DNA of 64,000 nucleotides from Psococerastis gibbosa (lineage: Eukaryota > Arthropoda > Insecta > Psocodea > Psocidae). The DNA lies in contig OZ020485.1 of assembly GCA_963971405.1 (NCBI GenBank), positions 15,810,001-15,874,000 on the forward strand, read 5' to 3'. Shown here one piece after another: positions 34,277-47,300 of this stretch. The notes below the pieces were generated by a model. That model worked only from the letters and a program-made list of their open reading frames with translations. It did no database searches and was not told the origin of the DNA. A program made the translations under genes and the position numbers. Numbering within the stretch: the stretch's first letter is position 1; each line of letters starts with the position of its first letter.

Positions 34277-34768
34277 GGGTCTTCACAGTGTTCTTGTTAT
34301 CGAGTTAGATGTGCTATTCAAGTTAACACACAATCGTGAATGGACCTCGGGAGTGAGTTATCATGCTATATCGACAGAGTAAACAACGTGGTAGTAGTCA
34401 GACGTTCGTGGCACGGGTTTAAAGAAAGTGGCAGAACTCTATTCTAGTGCCACATTTGTTTATATTTTTTGTTCATTTTGGTTATTATAATTTTAAGTAT
34501 TTACGGTAATTGCTTGTGATAATAGATTTTAAAAATAAATTTAAATACTACAACATTTTAAACGCGTGTTTCAAATCAATCGACAAAAACAAATATGGCG
34601 GCGGTCAAATCTGAGCTATAGCAAGGTGAATAACACGTTAACCAACTTGGAAGTGGGTTTAGGTTAGCACGCTGGTTAGCTGGTTGTCGGGTTATCGGTG
34701 TGTTAACTTAGCTTGATATAACACACTTAACTAGGCATAACTCGATAACACGAACACTGTGAAGACCC
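34277..34768. mobile_element. 492-bp element with TIRs of about 40 bp
   Basis: Ends gggtcttcacagtgttc and gaacactgtgaagaccc, extending inward through tgttatcgagtta. The ends are highly similar. The interior has no ORF but includes aaatatggcggcggtcaaat, a YY1-like motif. The family is unassigned (CAGTGTTC recalls hAT, but no 8-bp duplication is clear). Confidence 0.75.
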
Positions 34769-34992
34769 TTAATATGTGATGGTAAAGCTTCCAATTGTCT
34801 CAATCCTTTCGAAAAATCGATGCAGCCGAAATTTATCCTTAAAACATTTATTTTCCATATTATTCATACTCATTAAATTACCTATTGTAGTACTTCTCAA
34901 GCTTTATACTATACATATGGTAACATGTACGGGTTCACTTGTGCTAGTTCTTTTACTAACGAACTACTTGATAACTTATTAGGTCCACTCAC

Positions 34993-35270
34993 CGATTTGA
35001 TAAGTAAGCTGCTTCAAGACATAAAACCCTAATATGTTAACAAAAACCAAACACACTAATAAAGAAGAAAGTATCGAATAAGTAAAAAAAAGATTCTAGT
35101 CTCCAAATTAAGAAAAAAAAATCACATTTACAATAGCTTTATAAATAATGAAATAATTAGCGCTTAATTGTAACAGTACCGCGAGGTACATGTTGTTAGT
35201 CTGCCCTGCACATGGCAAACTGAGTAACTAAAATTTAGAGAAATGAGACAGCGGTTCAAGAACTTGTTTC
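34993..35270 (-). other. Third copy of the non-coding first exon (copy C)
   Basis: gttttatgtcttgaagcagc ends in a gtgagtgg donor (exon end 34993). The upstream patch (ctgccctgcacatggcaaac) and further sequence (35320-35440) also match 33100-33240. It could be an alternative promoter of copy B or the remnant of a lost third gene. Confidence 0.4.
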
Positions 35271-37194
35271 TACATGTTTTTTGACTGTCGCATCAACACA
35301 TTGATGGCTACATACAAAGAAACTGAGAGCTAAAAAGACATCAGGCAAAAATTTCACGAAGCTATCTTTCGAACGCAGATCGGTCGCAATTATTGAATTT
35401 GATTTTAACAGAAAACGATTTGTGAAGGTGAAGGAGTTCATAATTTTCTTTCTTCTTCCTTTCCTTCGAATCCTTCGTTCGTACCATAATCTCCTGATTT
35501 CATAAAGTAGTATTTATGGAAACTTGTTTGAGTGTATCATGCGTGTCGTAGCGTGAATGGCAATAACAAATAGAATAAAAAATAATTATATTAATAATTC
35601 ACTGGGAGCATTTAATAATAACAATAAAAAAGGAATGAAAGAAGAGTTAAATTAGTAGTAAAGGCATTCATCAGACAGTATTTATTCGAGTAGGTATAAG
35701 ATGTATGGAATCGCCGTTTCCGTGCATTAAGTTACGTCAATTCTGGATCTGGACAGCCTATATGATGTCTTACAATTTTGAAGAGATTAATTAATGAGTC
35801 CCCCCCCCCCTCAGTAAACGGCGAAACAACGCCACTGCTGGCATTTCATCCATTCTGGAGGCAGTGGTCTCTTTTTCGGTCTTCTTGTTTTTTCTTTCTT
35901 CCTGCTGTTTCTTTAGATATTGAATTTTGAAACTTCTTAGATGCACAATGTCCTACCATTACCATCTCAAAACAAATAAAAATTCATTTATTGTCTTGCA
36001 CTAGCCTGCATGCAAGATAGCAAACTCTTTTAACGCTATCCTATCAAATATCAGATAAATAAAACAAATCATGAGCTAAGTGCCTGCCATAGATTAGGCT
36101 ATATTGGGCTTAATAAGCAGGGGGCCCCGGTTCAAACACTAGGCCTTCATGCTTTTCATGCTTGAAAACATTTGAGTAGCTAGTAACTTTCAATACTTGT
36201 ACAAAAATTGCCAAAATACATTGCACATTTTCAGTATGCAACCCTTATTTCAGGTTTAGTTCCCGCTATTAATAGGTACCGGTACGCCAAAATCCGTTAT
36301 TTTTACAGACTTCTCATTTTATGTAATTAACAAAGCTATGCCTGTATATTGAAGATATGGCTCATTAAGTTGCATTATGTTAATTAAATAATAAATAAGA
36401 AGTATTAAATTTCAGGCCGCCAATTTCCTATGGGGTGTACTCTCTTAGGATTGTTTGAAGAAGCCGAAGAGTTAATAATGCATCCTTTAAGGCCAAACCG
36501 GAGGGTTGTGACCTCGACCGTTGAGCGTTGAATACATAGAAATATAATAGAACTGGAGCGGCGGGAGCCATAATATGTCTTACGAGACACCCGTTAACCT
36601 TAAGCCAACTATCAGAGATAAGTACCAACGCAAAAAATATCTCAGTCTTACACATTGCAGCATAGCAAAGCGGATACCTGGACCAGGTCAAAAACTCTGT
36701 AGTTTGGTAGTTAGCTTGTGCAGGCTATTTCCCCGCCGAATTGCGTACTTATCTTGTGCAGGCTACACTAGCAGCCATATTGATAACGGTCTCCAGCCAC
36801 GGGATGGTTGAATATCCATTTTATAAACAAAGCCCCGCGTCACGTACCTGTTCCGTATTTGACTTGTATTATTTCAAATAATTGCAGTTTTACCTATTTC
36901 TGGGGCTTTACTGTCAAATTAAGTGTTGAGCTTCTGACTGAAGTGCATTTCATTACAAAAGTTGGAGGTTTTTCTTCCCTCTGGGGCACGTAAAAATGTT
37001 CTAAAAGGTATGTTTTTAATTGCTTCATGCACAAATTTTAGACCTAATGTAATTGTAATTTTTGGATCAGTCAATGGTGTCTACGCGTATACTATACCCT
37101 TCTATTGATTTTTACTATACCCCTTCGGTTTAAAACATATATTACGAACCCTCTGCGAAGACATTTCCAGGTCAGTCACGTGGCCCCCTCCGGT

Positions 37195-37347
37195 CATGGC
37201 CGTAGCCAAGGGGGGGGGGGGTTCATGAAATGGCTTGATACTAGATAGAATCGGATTTTGAGTGGAAAAATGAAAACCACTATGTAATACCAAATGAAAT
37301 TTTAACCCCCCCCCCCTCCCCGAAAAAAAATCCTGGCTACGGCCTTG
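37195..37347. mobile_element. hAT-like MITE, 153 bp, perfect 8-bp duplication
   Basis: Ends catggccgtagcca and tggctacggccttg. CCTCCGGT is repeated exactly on both sides (37187-37194, 37348-37355). The body is mostly G and C runs around a short unique core. Confidence 0.85.
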
Positions 37348-38029
37348 CCTCCGGTTTGGCCTTAAATTAGTGAGTACATTAAGTTATTTACTGCACTGCT
37401 GAACTAACTATATTGTGTTGAAACCTCCACATGATTTGAATGACATGTAGTGGTCAGCAACAAGCCCAACACCTGTACGGGCAGAGGACAAGTTGTATTG
37501 AAGCCGAGTCTATAACACCCCCCCCCCCCCGCCCCCCCCCCCTACTTTCCGGTTTTTGCCTAGTTCTCCACAATCTGTAATATTCCCGCATTTTTTGTTA
37601 CAGTATGCATGGTGATATTCTATAGGCCGTACCCAGGAGGTTTTAACCCCCTCTTGAAATAAATATTTTGTGACAACATTTTCCCCCTATTTGCAGGGTA
37701 TAATACATAATACAAATATATACATAATAAATACATAATATAAATATTTGTATAAGTTCCATATACTTTGACTTTGAATACATACAGTAGCTATGCTATA
37801 GTTTTACTAAATATTTTCAACTTGAGTATTATGCTACCGACTGACCCCCCTTCCATTTGTGAATTGAAAAATTGTAATTGAGGTAAATTTTGTTTTTTAA
37901 TAAATTTGATTTTTTTTTAAATTTGAATTTGTTAAACACGAGAACAACACTGCTGACTTATGCTACAATATGACATTTTCATCTCAATTTTAAACATCAA
38001 GTTCGTTAAGACATAGGCGATATAGCCAA

Positions 38030-38150
38030 GGAATAATTTAGTTAGTCTATTTGACAGCCAGGTGTAACCGAAAAAAAATCGACCATATCGGGAATCGAAC
38101 CCATAACTTTCAACATCCAACCTGACACACTACACCACCTCAATCACTCG
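38030..38150 (-). mobile_element. tRNA-derived SINE-like sequence
   Basis: On the minus strand an A-box-like tggtgtagtg lies about 40 nt before a B box (gggttcgattccc). The outer bases do not pair as an acceptor stem, so a functional tRNA is unlikely. Confidence 0.45.
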
Positions 38151-38372
38151 GTGAATTGCATAAATAGCTATGGGAGACCACGTGGTCGCGATGATCCTTG
38201 GAAATAATTCTATGGTACCAGATAATTATATGACTAGACAACCAGATATTGGTCTCTCGGTAGATAAGCTAACTATGCAAATCAGAGTTCACAACGGCGT
38301 TGAGGAGTAGTAGGTGATGTGCAGTATCCGAACTTTCTGTCGGCACCAGTTTGTTGTTGGCCGCGTAATAAG

Positions 38373-41300
38373 ATGGAACGTTGGGTTGGTAAAGTTGCCT
38401 TAGTAACAGGGGCCAGTGCTGGGATTGGGGCATCTACGGCCATAGAACTTGTTAAACAGGGTATGAAAGTGGTAGCTGTAGCAAGACGCGAAGAAAGAGT
38501 GCAGGTAAGTTATGACAGTGGTTCATGAGTGGTCTCATGGTGGGTGATCCGAGGGAATGCCTGCAGTGAGTTGGTATTAGTATGAACATTAAACCGATAA
38601 TGCAACAACTTGTTAAAAAACATGCGTGCCCAAGTTTCACATTAACTTTGTTGTCCATTAAAATCATGCTGGAAGCTAAATTGGCTATAGTGATATCTTT
38701 GAAAACCTTCGATTGCTTGAAAAAATAAAATAATAATAAATACGAATAAGGGGTGGTCCGCAGACCGTCATTGGTTGGATCAAATCAGTTGGATAGTGGC
38801 ATGACAGGAAATTAATTTGCCAACATCGTAGTACAAAAAAACTTTAAAAGAACATGGATTTTTTTAAACAGGTTTTTTGTCTCTCCTGGAGTTATACGGC
38901 TTGCTGATTAGGGTATCGATATACCATGTTGTTTTTCTATTCCTTTTCTTATCTGCTCTTGCACACTAGGCCTAGTATGTTTTTTTTAAAACATGCTTCC
39001 TGTAGGTACCAAATCAATAACTTGTTTTCTTGCACAGTTGCCTAGCCTAATTTCTGCAGAATATTGCATATAGTGTGGGGTTTACTTATATTTTAATAGT
39101 ACTACTATATATTATGTGATTTTAAAAGAAATCGTCGGAGCCGTGTATGAGAAAACATTTTTATGATTTTCTCCCTAGGTAGTGTCAGTGGAGTATGCTG
39201 GCATAAGTTGCTGGATAAACCCAGACGAAATAGTTGGCAAAAGCGCCCAGAAAGCTGCAAAAACTGAAAATATGTTACTGAATAAGCATATTTTTTTTAA
39301 TTCTAATGATATCTTGCGGTCCTCTCTTCCATGGTTTATGGACCCCAGGGGTCCAAGCCTGTTGAAAACCACTGACTAACCTTTCTTACTATTTTCAGGC
39401 ATTACAAAGCGAGCTTCAAGGAGCTAAGGGGACACTTTACCCCCGGAAGGCTGATGTATCTAAAGAAGCGGACATAGTTGCGCTATTTCAGTGGATTAAC
39501 GAAACATTCGGGACTATTCATGTTCTGATTAACAACGCTGGTGTTACGCGTTACGGAAAATATGTAGGTATGTTAAAAAAAGGGTTCTCGGTTTTGAAAT
39601 TGGGGGGGGGGGGGGCAAAGATGTCCACAGTGAGGATGCTAATATGTGAGGTTGAAGCTTGCCCTATATAAGGGTAGCATGAGCAACCAGAGGCGTAAAG
39701 TTTTAGAATGATGGCGGGGGCAAAACTAAGTAGACCTTATGACGTCATCATCAGCAGGCAGGATAAGGAAAAGTTGAAATATAAGTGCAAAATAGTAGGG
39801 TTTTAAGCATTTTCATAGTAGTAAAGTATAGCTGTAGATTTTACAAAGCTAATAAAGGAATGCTTATATTCATATTGCTGCAAAGGGGCCTGGGGGTCTC
39901 CATAAACCACGCCTTACAATGCTCGAGGCTGGGGGGGGGGGGGCAAGATGGACCGTGCCCCAGCCAACTTTACGCCCCCTGTGATCAACTACACACAAAA
40001 CTACCGTGCCTCCTAATAAAGTTGGCGACCCTGACTGTATTTTCATTTTTTTTTCCTTGGCTTGGCTAAAGCGCCATTATGATTTTTATTGGACAGCTTT
40101 TTATGGACGCAGGCCTACATTATTGTATTATATAGTGTGACTAATTGAGTAATTGGACCTTAGTAAGGTTGGTAGTACCCTGCCAACGCGCCTGTCGATG
40201 TTTCAGACATAACTACATCGGTGTTGTTTCGTCCAATGTTTCCGAATGAGTTTCATAGCCATTGACAAACTGGTTTACTCCTCAATAATTATGTCAACCC
40301 CATGACAAAACTCAAGTTTCATTTTGTATTCCTCAGGGGATCAGACAGTTTGACATTTCTGTCTGCTAACGTTTACTGTGCCTATCTCAACCCTGACTGT
40401 CCATTTTAAGTCTCTAGTCTCTATAGTAACTAGTCGTTATTCTTATTGCTTTCCCGCGTGAGTGCCTTCGTGTGTGTGTTCCTTGCCGTCATTCCAGAAA
40501 CCAATAGCGAGAGTGTCGAGAGGGTCTGTCCACAACTTCGCACTGTACATAAAAACCCTTGGGAGGTTCTCCAGGTGCAACCCCAACCTGAGTCAACCTT
40601 CTCTCTATACAGCCAACAATGCTCTGCCTGCATAAGCCCACACCAACTATACAAGTGCCAAAGATATAAAATAGAACAGACGGCACTGAACCGTAAGCTA
40701 ATGCTAATATAAAAATAAGACTGATGCAGGTGAAACGAAAGGGGAAATGTCAATGAAAATGGCAAAGGTTGCCAAAGAGGACGTGACCGAGTGTTGGTAG
40801 GTTCCAACGTTAAAAAAAAAATGATGAAAAAAATGTATACTTTATCCAGCAGGCAAATTCGCCTACAGATCCGGCGCATTCTGCACACTTGAGTCGGATT
40901 CTACCTCGGTAGATAACTTGATTATGACTGTGATAAAGACTTTATAATTCAAGATAGGCGAGCGCATCACACTTCATACAGACAAGCTATGGCCACTATC
41001 AATACCGTGAATGGTGGTGAATAGGGTCAAAACTTACATTTTGCATTTGTTTGGTTATAGAGCATACCCAGGAGCTCTGAGAGGGGGGGGGGGGTACTTA
41101 ATTCAGAAAAAAAATTGACAGTGGCTATTTTTGCTTTCCAATTTATACGTAGTAGGCCCTATAAGGAAAGCTTTGTGATGGTCGAAATTTTCGATTCCGA
41201 GATTTCAACGGATTTACACGTTTTGAGGTCCCAGGAACCCAAAAAAGTGGTTTTTACAAAATGTCTGTCTGTCGGTCTGTCGGTCGGTCTGTCGGTCTGT

Positions 41301-44300
41301 CGGTCTGTCGGTCGGTCTGTCTGTTCGATTTCCGGGCAAACTACTCAGTGGATTTGAGTGAAATTTGGCAAGTAGGTTCACAAAAATCATACCTCGGGAG
41401 CATTTTTTTTTTTGGGCTAACTCAATTTGGGGGGGTTTTATTTTCAAAAAACTCCAAAAAAACGTCTAAAAAAATTATTTCTCAAAAACGGCTCCAACGA
41501 TTTCTTTTAAATTCTCGTAGATTGTAGTCGTTATTAATGTTGACAAAATGCGGGGGTCGCTTGCCCCTTGATAGTTTGCTTCTGGGGGTAAAAAAATAAA
41601 AATAACTAAATTTTAATGAAAAAATGACTAAAAAATGCGAAACCTTTCTATCGATGATTTCTACATTCAAGCATGTTTTAGGTGTTAAATTGAGTAACGG
41701 TTGCTTTCCCAAAAAAATATTTGGTTTTGCCCAAAAAATTATTTTTTGAAAAAAATGATAGAAAATTCGCGCTCAAATGCATTGCATGCCCTGCCATTAT
41801 TGCTGTGTGGTAATTAATGTGTTTGTTTGACCTATCGAGAATTTACCTCACTTCCAGTGACGTCAGGTGGACAACCGCCCCCCCACCCCCCCGAGATATC
41901 GGAAATTTAACCATAGGAAAAATATTTGCCATAAAATTACTAATTTTCTCTATCTAATAATTTTGATAAATTGGAAAGCATGTTCGAGTGAACTCGGACC
42001 GGTTCTTTTCTTTATACAAAAGGTTAAATCGCACACAAACAATTTAATAAATGTATCCGATTAACCTCTTCAATCGCCTCACCAAGTCATCTAATAGGTA
42101 CCTGTGTCGAGTTACGATACGTTTTCGACCGCAAGTTGTGTAGATACTCGCACAAGTACAAGCAAGCTACCACCTTGTCACCGAATTCTAGTCTGGAAAC
42201 AATGTAAAATAATAAGAAAACTTTCCTCGGCTCACTACTTAGTAGTAGTCCGTAAGCACACCTTACTCCATACAATACAATGCCATATACCAAACATACA
42301 TTGTATACATACATTCATACTTGCATGTTGCATATACATACAAGAGTACAACAAAGTTATAATGTTGCTTTTAGTCTGTAATATCTTATTTTAATTAAAA
42401 TTTTCCCCTATAACGGGCCTAGCCCAAAGGGGAAAACTGTTTTTTTTTTCCTAAATTGCTTTGTAAAGATTGGAAATGAATAAATCATTCATTAATTCAT
42501 TCAGCGTATGACGAGAACCTCCAAGCTCAATCTCGGTAACCATTTGTTGCTGCTTCATATTTTACGTTGGGGACGCCCATCTTACCAGCCTGACAAGTGT
42601 CAATGGGCAAGCCCAGGCATGCAATTACCATTGACATTGTAACAGGCGTTAGCTTGATAGACTTAACCAAGTATGGAAACTAGTCATAACGCACCATCTC
42701 ACGAACATTTTAACGAACATTTTAGAATTTCAGAAGCAGCTAAGCTTCTTTTGTAAGCCTAACCACATTGTGGACATGGGCTAGGTTGGTTTTCATGCAG
42801 AGTTTACCCATGGCAGCGTAGTTCTTAAGAGGGCATGCTACGTAGAAAATGAGCACCCCAAAATTTGTTGTTTTTATTGACTTCTTATTATATTTAATTT
42901 AATTAACAAAGCAAGTTATTAAAGATTTGGCTCGTGGAAGTTGTAGAAGGCTAATTCATGCATCATATAATATGAAATATTAAATTTTTGGTACCTCAGT
43001 TCTTTCATAAATACCAGAACGGACTAAAATTTCGCGTATTCTGGGATTTTTTGACAAACTACAAAATCAAAAAGTGAAAATACCCGATTATATGATGCAC
43101 GAAGTAGTCTTCTACAACTTAGATGAGCCAAATTTTTAATAACTTGCTGAGTTAATTAAATAAAAAATGAAAATTATTTAATTTTGGGGGTGCCAATTTT
43201 CTACGTAACATATCCTCTTAATGATGTTCATTAATGGTAGTTTCTTCCTCTTGACTCCAAGCCGAACAGACATACAAATTAGAAAAATTGTCTAATTTAC
43301 CCTAAATTGTCATGAGCATTGTCCGTAGAATAGGCCTGGATAGTTAATTAAAAATCTTGTTTGGTTGATACGTCCGGGGTTAGCATCTACTTTTACTCCT
43401 AGTGAAGGTATCGCTCATGAATGTAAAACGTCCGCGGCTGTAACTAAAATTCGGGTTTGTGTATTATAGGGTAGTACAATTCGATTATTTACTTCTAACA
43501 GGCGGAAGTCTGATTTGGTATTCTCGGAAGAGGGAATTATGTAAGAATCAAATTCTACATTTATGAAGTCTGAGTATTCATATGATCAGTATCATTGATG
43601 GCCAATAGTTTTTAAAGTTGAGGATGGAGCGGTTTCAGAACAAAATCCACGGTATTTGTCTATCATTGTTGTGTGTGGTCTGCCTAGAAGTAGCACATTT
43701 TAATTGTAAACAGTAGCATTTAAATTATAATTAGCTGTACCAAAAATGATTAAGAGCGGTGGAAAATTTCTCTAATTTGCCCAAAATTTCCATGTTTCAG
43801 AACAAAATCCACGGTACTGGCGAGAGATTTTCGACACGAATGTAATCGGGCTCTCCATTTGTACGCAGCAAGCCGTCAAGTTGATGAGACAATCGGGAGT
43901 GGATGACGGACACATTATCCATATCAGTAGGTAGGCTACAGTGTGCTAGAACCTAGCATTGTAGTTGAGATGAATCTAAGATGACATAAGCAGGGCCCTG
44001 AGGGAACCTTTTTTACTTCCTTTAACATTTAGCCAAGAACGAGACGAGACTATTAACGAGACTATTGTATTACAGTAGAAGTATAATCAGTATAATCAGT
44101 ATAATCAGTTTAAGTGCCAGGACATAGCTGGATTCACATCGTCAAAAATTGAAGTACAAAAAAAATGACTATCACAATAATATTACATTAATAATAAATA
44201 TTACATTAATATTACATTAATAATAAATATTACATTAATAATTTACCACGAGGGTTTCGTTATCAGTGCATAGGCCTATACCTAACTCCAAACTAGTTCA

Positions 44301-47300
44301 TAAAATTCATTTATGGAATATATGGGATGTGTTTTTAATATGTACTCAACAGTTTTTCCAAATTGGGGCAGATTTTCTGTCTGGATTGACCTCGGTAGGG
44401 AGTTGTATAACTTAATGGCCAAATTTGGGAAACTACTCTTTGTTTTTGTTAATCTGCACTTAGGGATTTGTAGGTGATGAGCTGTTCTAGTGGGGTAATT
44501 ATGAACATCACATCTGTTGCTGAAGTTAACTAGATTTTCCTTTATATATATATAAGGCTATTAAGTACATATTGTGCATATATTGTAAGAATACCCAGGG
44601 TGGAAAAAATAGGCCTACAAGGCTCTTTAGATCTGCTGTTAGTTATTATTCGCAACACACGCTTCTGTAGTAGGAGTATATTCTTTGCAGCAGGAGCGTG
44701 CCCCCAGAGTAAAATACCATAATTTATATGGGAGTGGAATAATCCATAATATGTATTCAGAAGATGAGTTGAAGTAACTTGATTCCTCAACTTTCTGAAG
44801 AGGTATGTAATACGACATAAGTTTTTACATATTTGATCAACATGGATATTCCAACTTAAAGTTGGATCTAAATGAAAGCCCAGGAACTTAACCGCTCTGT
44901 TGTTGTCTGGATATGCCTTTAGTGTCAAAACAAGATGCTGGGTTTTGTCTGCATTTAGTTGGAACTTATTATTAATGAACCAATCAGCTGTTTTTTCTAG
45001 AAGGGGGCGTCCTTCAGCAACAGCACCTTCAGGGGACGAGGCTCTTTTCTTCAGTGTGGTGTCATCCGCAAAGAGTATAGTGGTGTCTTTAAGATCATTT
45101 ATCATTACGAGGAATAGTAGAGGACCCAGGACAGAGCCCTGAGGAACCCCATGTCTAACAGACTTAAGAGTGGAAGGTGCTCCCGCAACGGTTACTAACT
45201 GAGTTCTGTTTTCTAGATAAGACGTCAGTATTGTTAGTACTACGTTGCGTACACCATAGCGTTGTAGTTTACCTAATAATATTGGATGATATACACAGTC
45301 AAATGCTTTGCTTAGGTCGCAGAAAGATAGGCCCAAGGAGTCGCCTGCCTCTAAGCAGTCTAGAGCCTCCTGAACCATTTCTAAAGCTGCACTGAAAGTG
45401 GATTTACCTCTCCTGAAACCATGTTGACTTTCATTGAACAATTCATTTTTTTCAAAGTAGTTCACTAGTTGGATACACATAATTTTTTCTAGTACTTTAC
45501 CGATAACTGGCACAATTGATATCGGTCTATAGTTTCCTGGAGAGTATACATCTCCTTTCTTATGTATGGGCACGGTTCTGGAAATCTTAAGCTCATCAGG
45601 GAAGATTCCCTTTTTCAGACTGATATTTAATAGAGTAGTAAGAGGCGTGGCAATAGTATCAATGATACTTTTATGTATTAGCGACGAAAACCCATATGCG
45701 TCTGCACTCTGAGACGTCTTTAGGCCATTTACTATTTTGATTACATCCTGACAACTTACAGGTGCCCAAGTGGAAAAAGATACATCTGTACTGGTAACTC
45801 CAAGTACAGGGTCCGTATTACTGGGTGGGAGGCTGTTTATTATTTTATCTGCCGCCTCAGAGAAATAATTATTTAGTTCATCAGGGCTGATAGGACATAA
45901 TGGAGTCTGTCGCTTTTTGGCCTGGGCGTTAACAAGGGCCCACATGGCTTTACATGGGTTTGCGGCTTTATTTATTGTTTCTACGTTATAATTTTTCTTA
46001 GCCTGCGTTAATTTGTATTTATAAATACTTTTAACTCGCAGGTATTTTCTATAAACGCTGATTTGGAATCAGTATCTGGGGTCTCTTTAAACCTATAGTT
46101 CAACGTTAGCAGATATTCCTTAATATTTCTGAGGTCTTGGGTATACCATGGATTTTTTGGCGGCTTATGATTTTTCTTTGTGACTAACTGAGGCGTGTGT
46201 ATGTGTTTTTGGGGGAAGGTTTTATTAAAAATGTCGGTTAATACATTGAAAAAAGAAGTGAACTTACTAACAGCAGTTGGATGAGCATTTTCTATTACAA
46301 TATCCCAGTTTATTTCATTGAGTCGCGAGATAAGAATATGAAAATTATTTTCGTCTACTTTCCTGGATGTAGATATGTAATTGGCACACCAAGAAGGAAC
46401 GCGTAACTCTGGTTTAAAGAAGTTTAATGACATTTCCACAGCTTTATGGTCTGCAACAGTAGGATCAGATACAGAAACAGTAAACTCAGTATGATTTGTA
46501 AAAATGTTGTCTATGCAATTATCCAGTCTTGTCGGCTCACGATTCGTCAAAAAAAGATTATAACTTCGGCATAAATTTGTGAGATCAATCTTGTGTCTAC
46601 TGCAAGTGTTAAAGTGTACGTTAAAATCCCCACCTAGGATTATAGTCTTGTGCTTACCACTTTGTGATGAGAGGAATGAGTCTAAGTTGCTTAAAAAAAT
46701 TGGAAAAGATCCATTAGGTGACCTATACAGAGAAACAACCAGGGTTGACAAATCGGTTAATTCAATGGCTGACATTTCTAAGTTTTGCTCTGAACAAAAG
46801 CGGTTGGCGTCCAATTTCCTGACACATAGGTCGCTGCTTGCATAAATGGCCGTTCCATCTCTATCCTTTTCACTCCTGCACCATGCAGTGATTAGCTGCA
46901 GATTTGAAGTGGTTTGGTAGAAATCACACTCTTCACTCTTGAGCCAATGCTCACTAATACACAGCAGATTGTGGTTTTTGTTGCTTAAGTAATTTTCTAC
47001 CAGATCAAATTTTGTTCTAAGGCATTGGACATTAAAAAAAACTAGGGTTAGTTTGGAATTAGGATTTAAATTGCGTTCTAGTCCCAAGATTTGTTGCGCA
47101 GTAGGCTTAATGAGTTTTTTAAAAACGCAGCAAATTTTCTAATGCCATCGGGGTTTAAGTGAACACCGTCGTTACCTAGATGGCTCTCATCAATAACAAT
47201 ATTTGGGTCAGCAAAGGAAACATTATGACACTGGGTCATCCACCTTATACTTTCATTCACTCTGTTTACGTAGTGACTGCTAAGACCCTTCCTAATAATA

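Larger units (their letters stand above)
35450..38318. other. Intergenic region upstream of SDR gene 1
   Basis: No gene is recognised. It holds a decayed relative of the TTAA MITE (about 36270-36430), a hAT-like MITE (37195-37347), several C or G runs (35800, 37208, 37307, 37518) and a tRNA-like SINE (about 38030-38150). Confidence 0.5.

Noticed and set aside
36428-36691. 87-codon minus-strand frame upstream of SDR gene 1
   Set aside because: No motif, no conserved copy and overlapping alternative frames of similar length. Coding potential is not supported.
38085-38125. Possible tRNA gene (A and B boxes on the minus strand)
   Set aside because: The ends do not pair as an acceptor stem and the anticodon arm is not convincing, so it is better explained as a tRNA-derived SINE.
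40430-40888. 152-codon minus-strand frame
   Set aside because: It lies in SDR gene 1 intron 2, has a low-complexity, Cys/Arg/Leu-biased composition and no recognisable domain or splice context. Chance is likelier.
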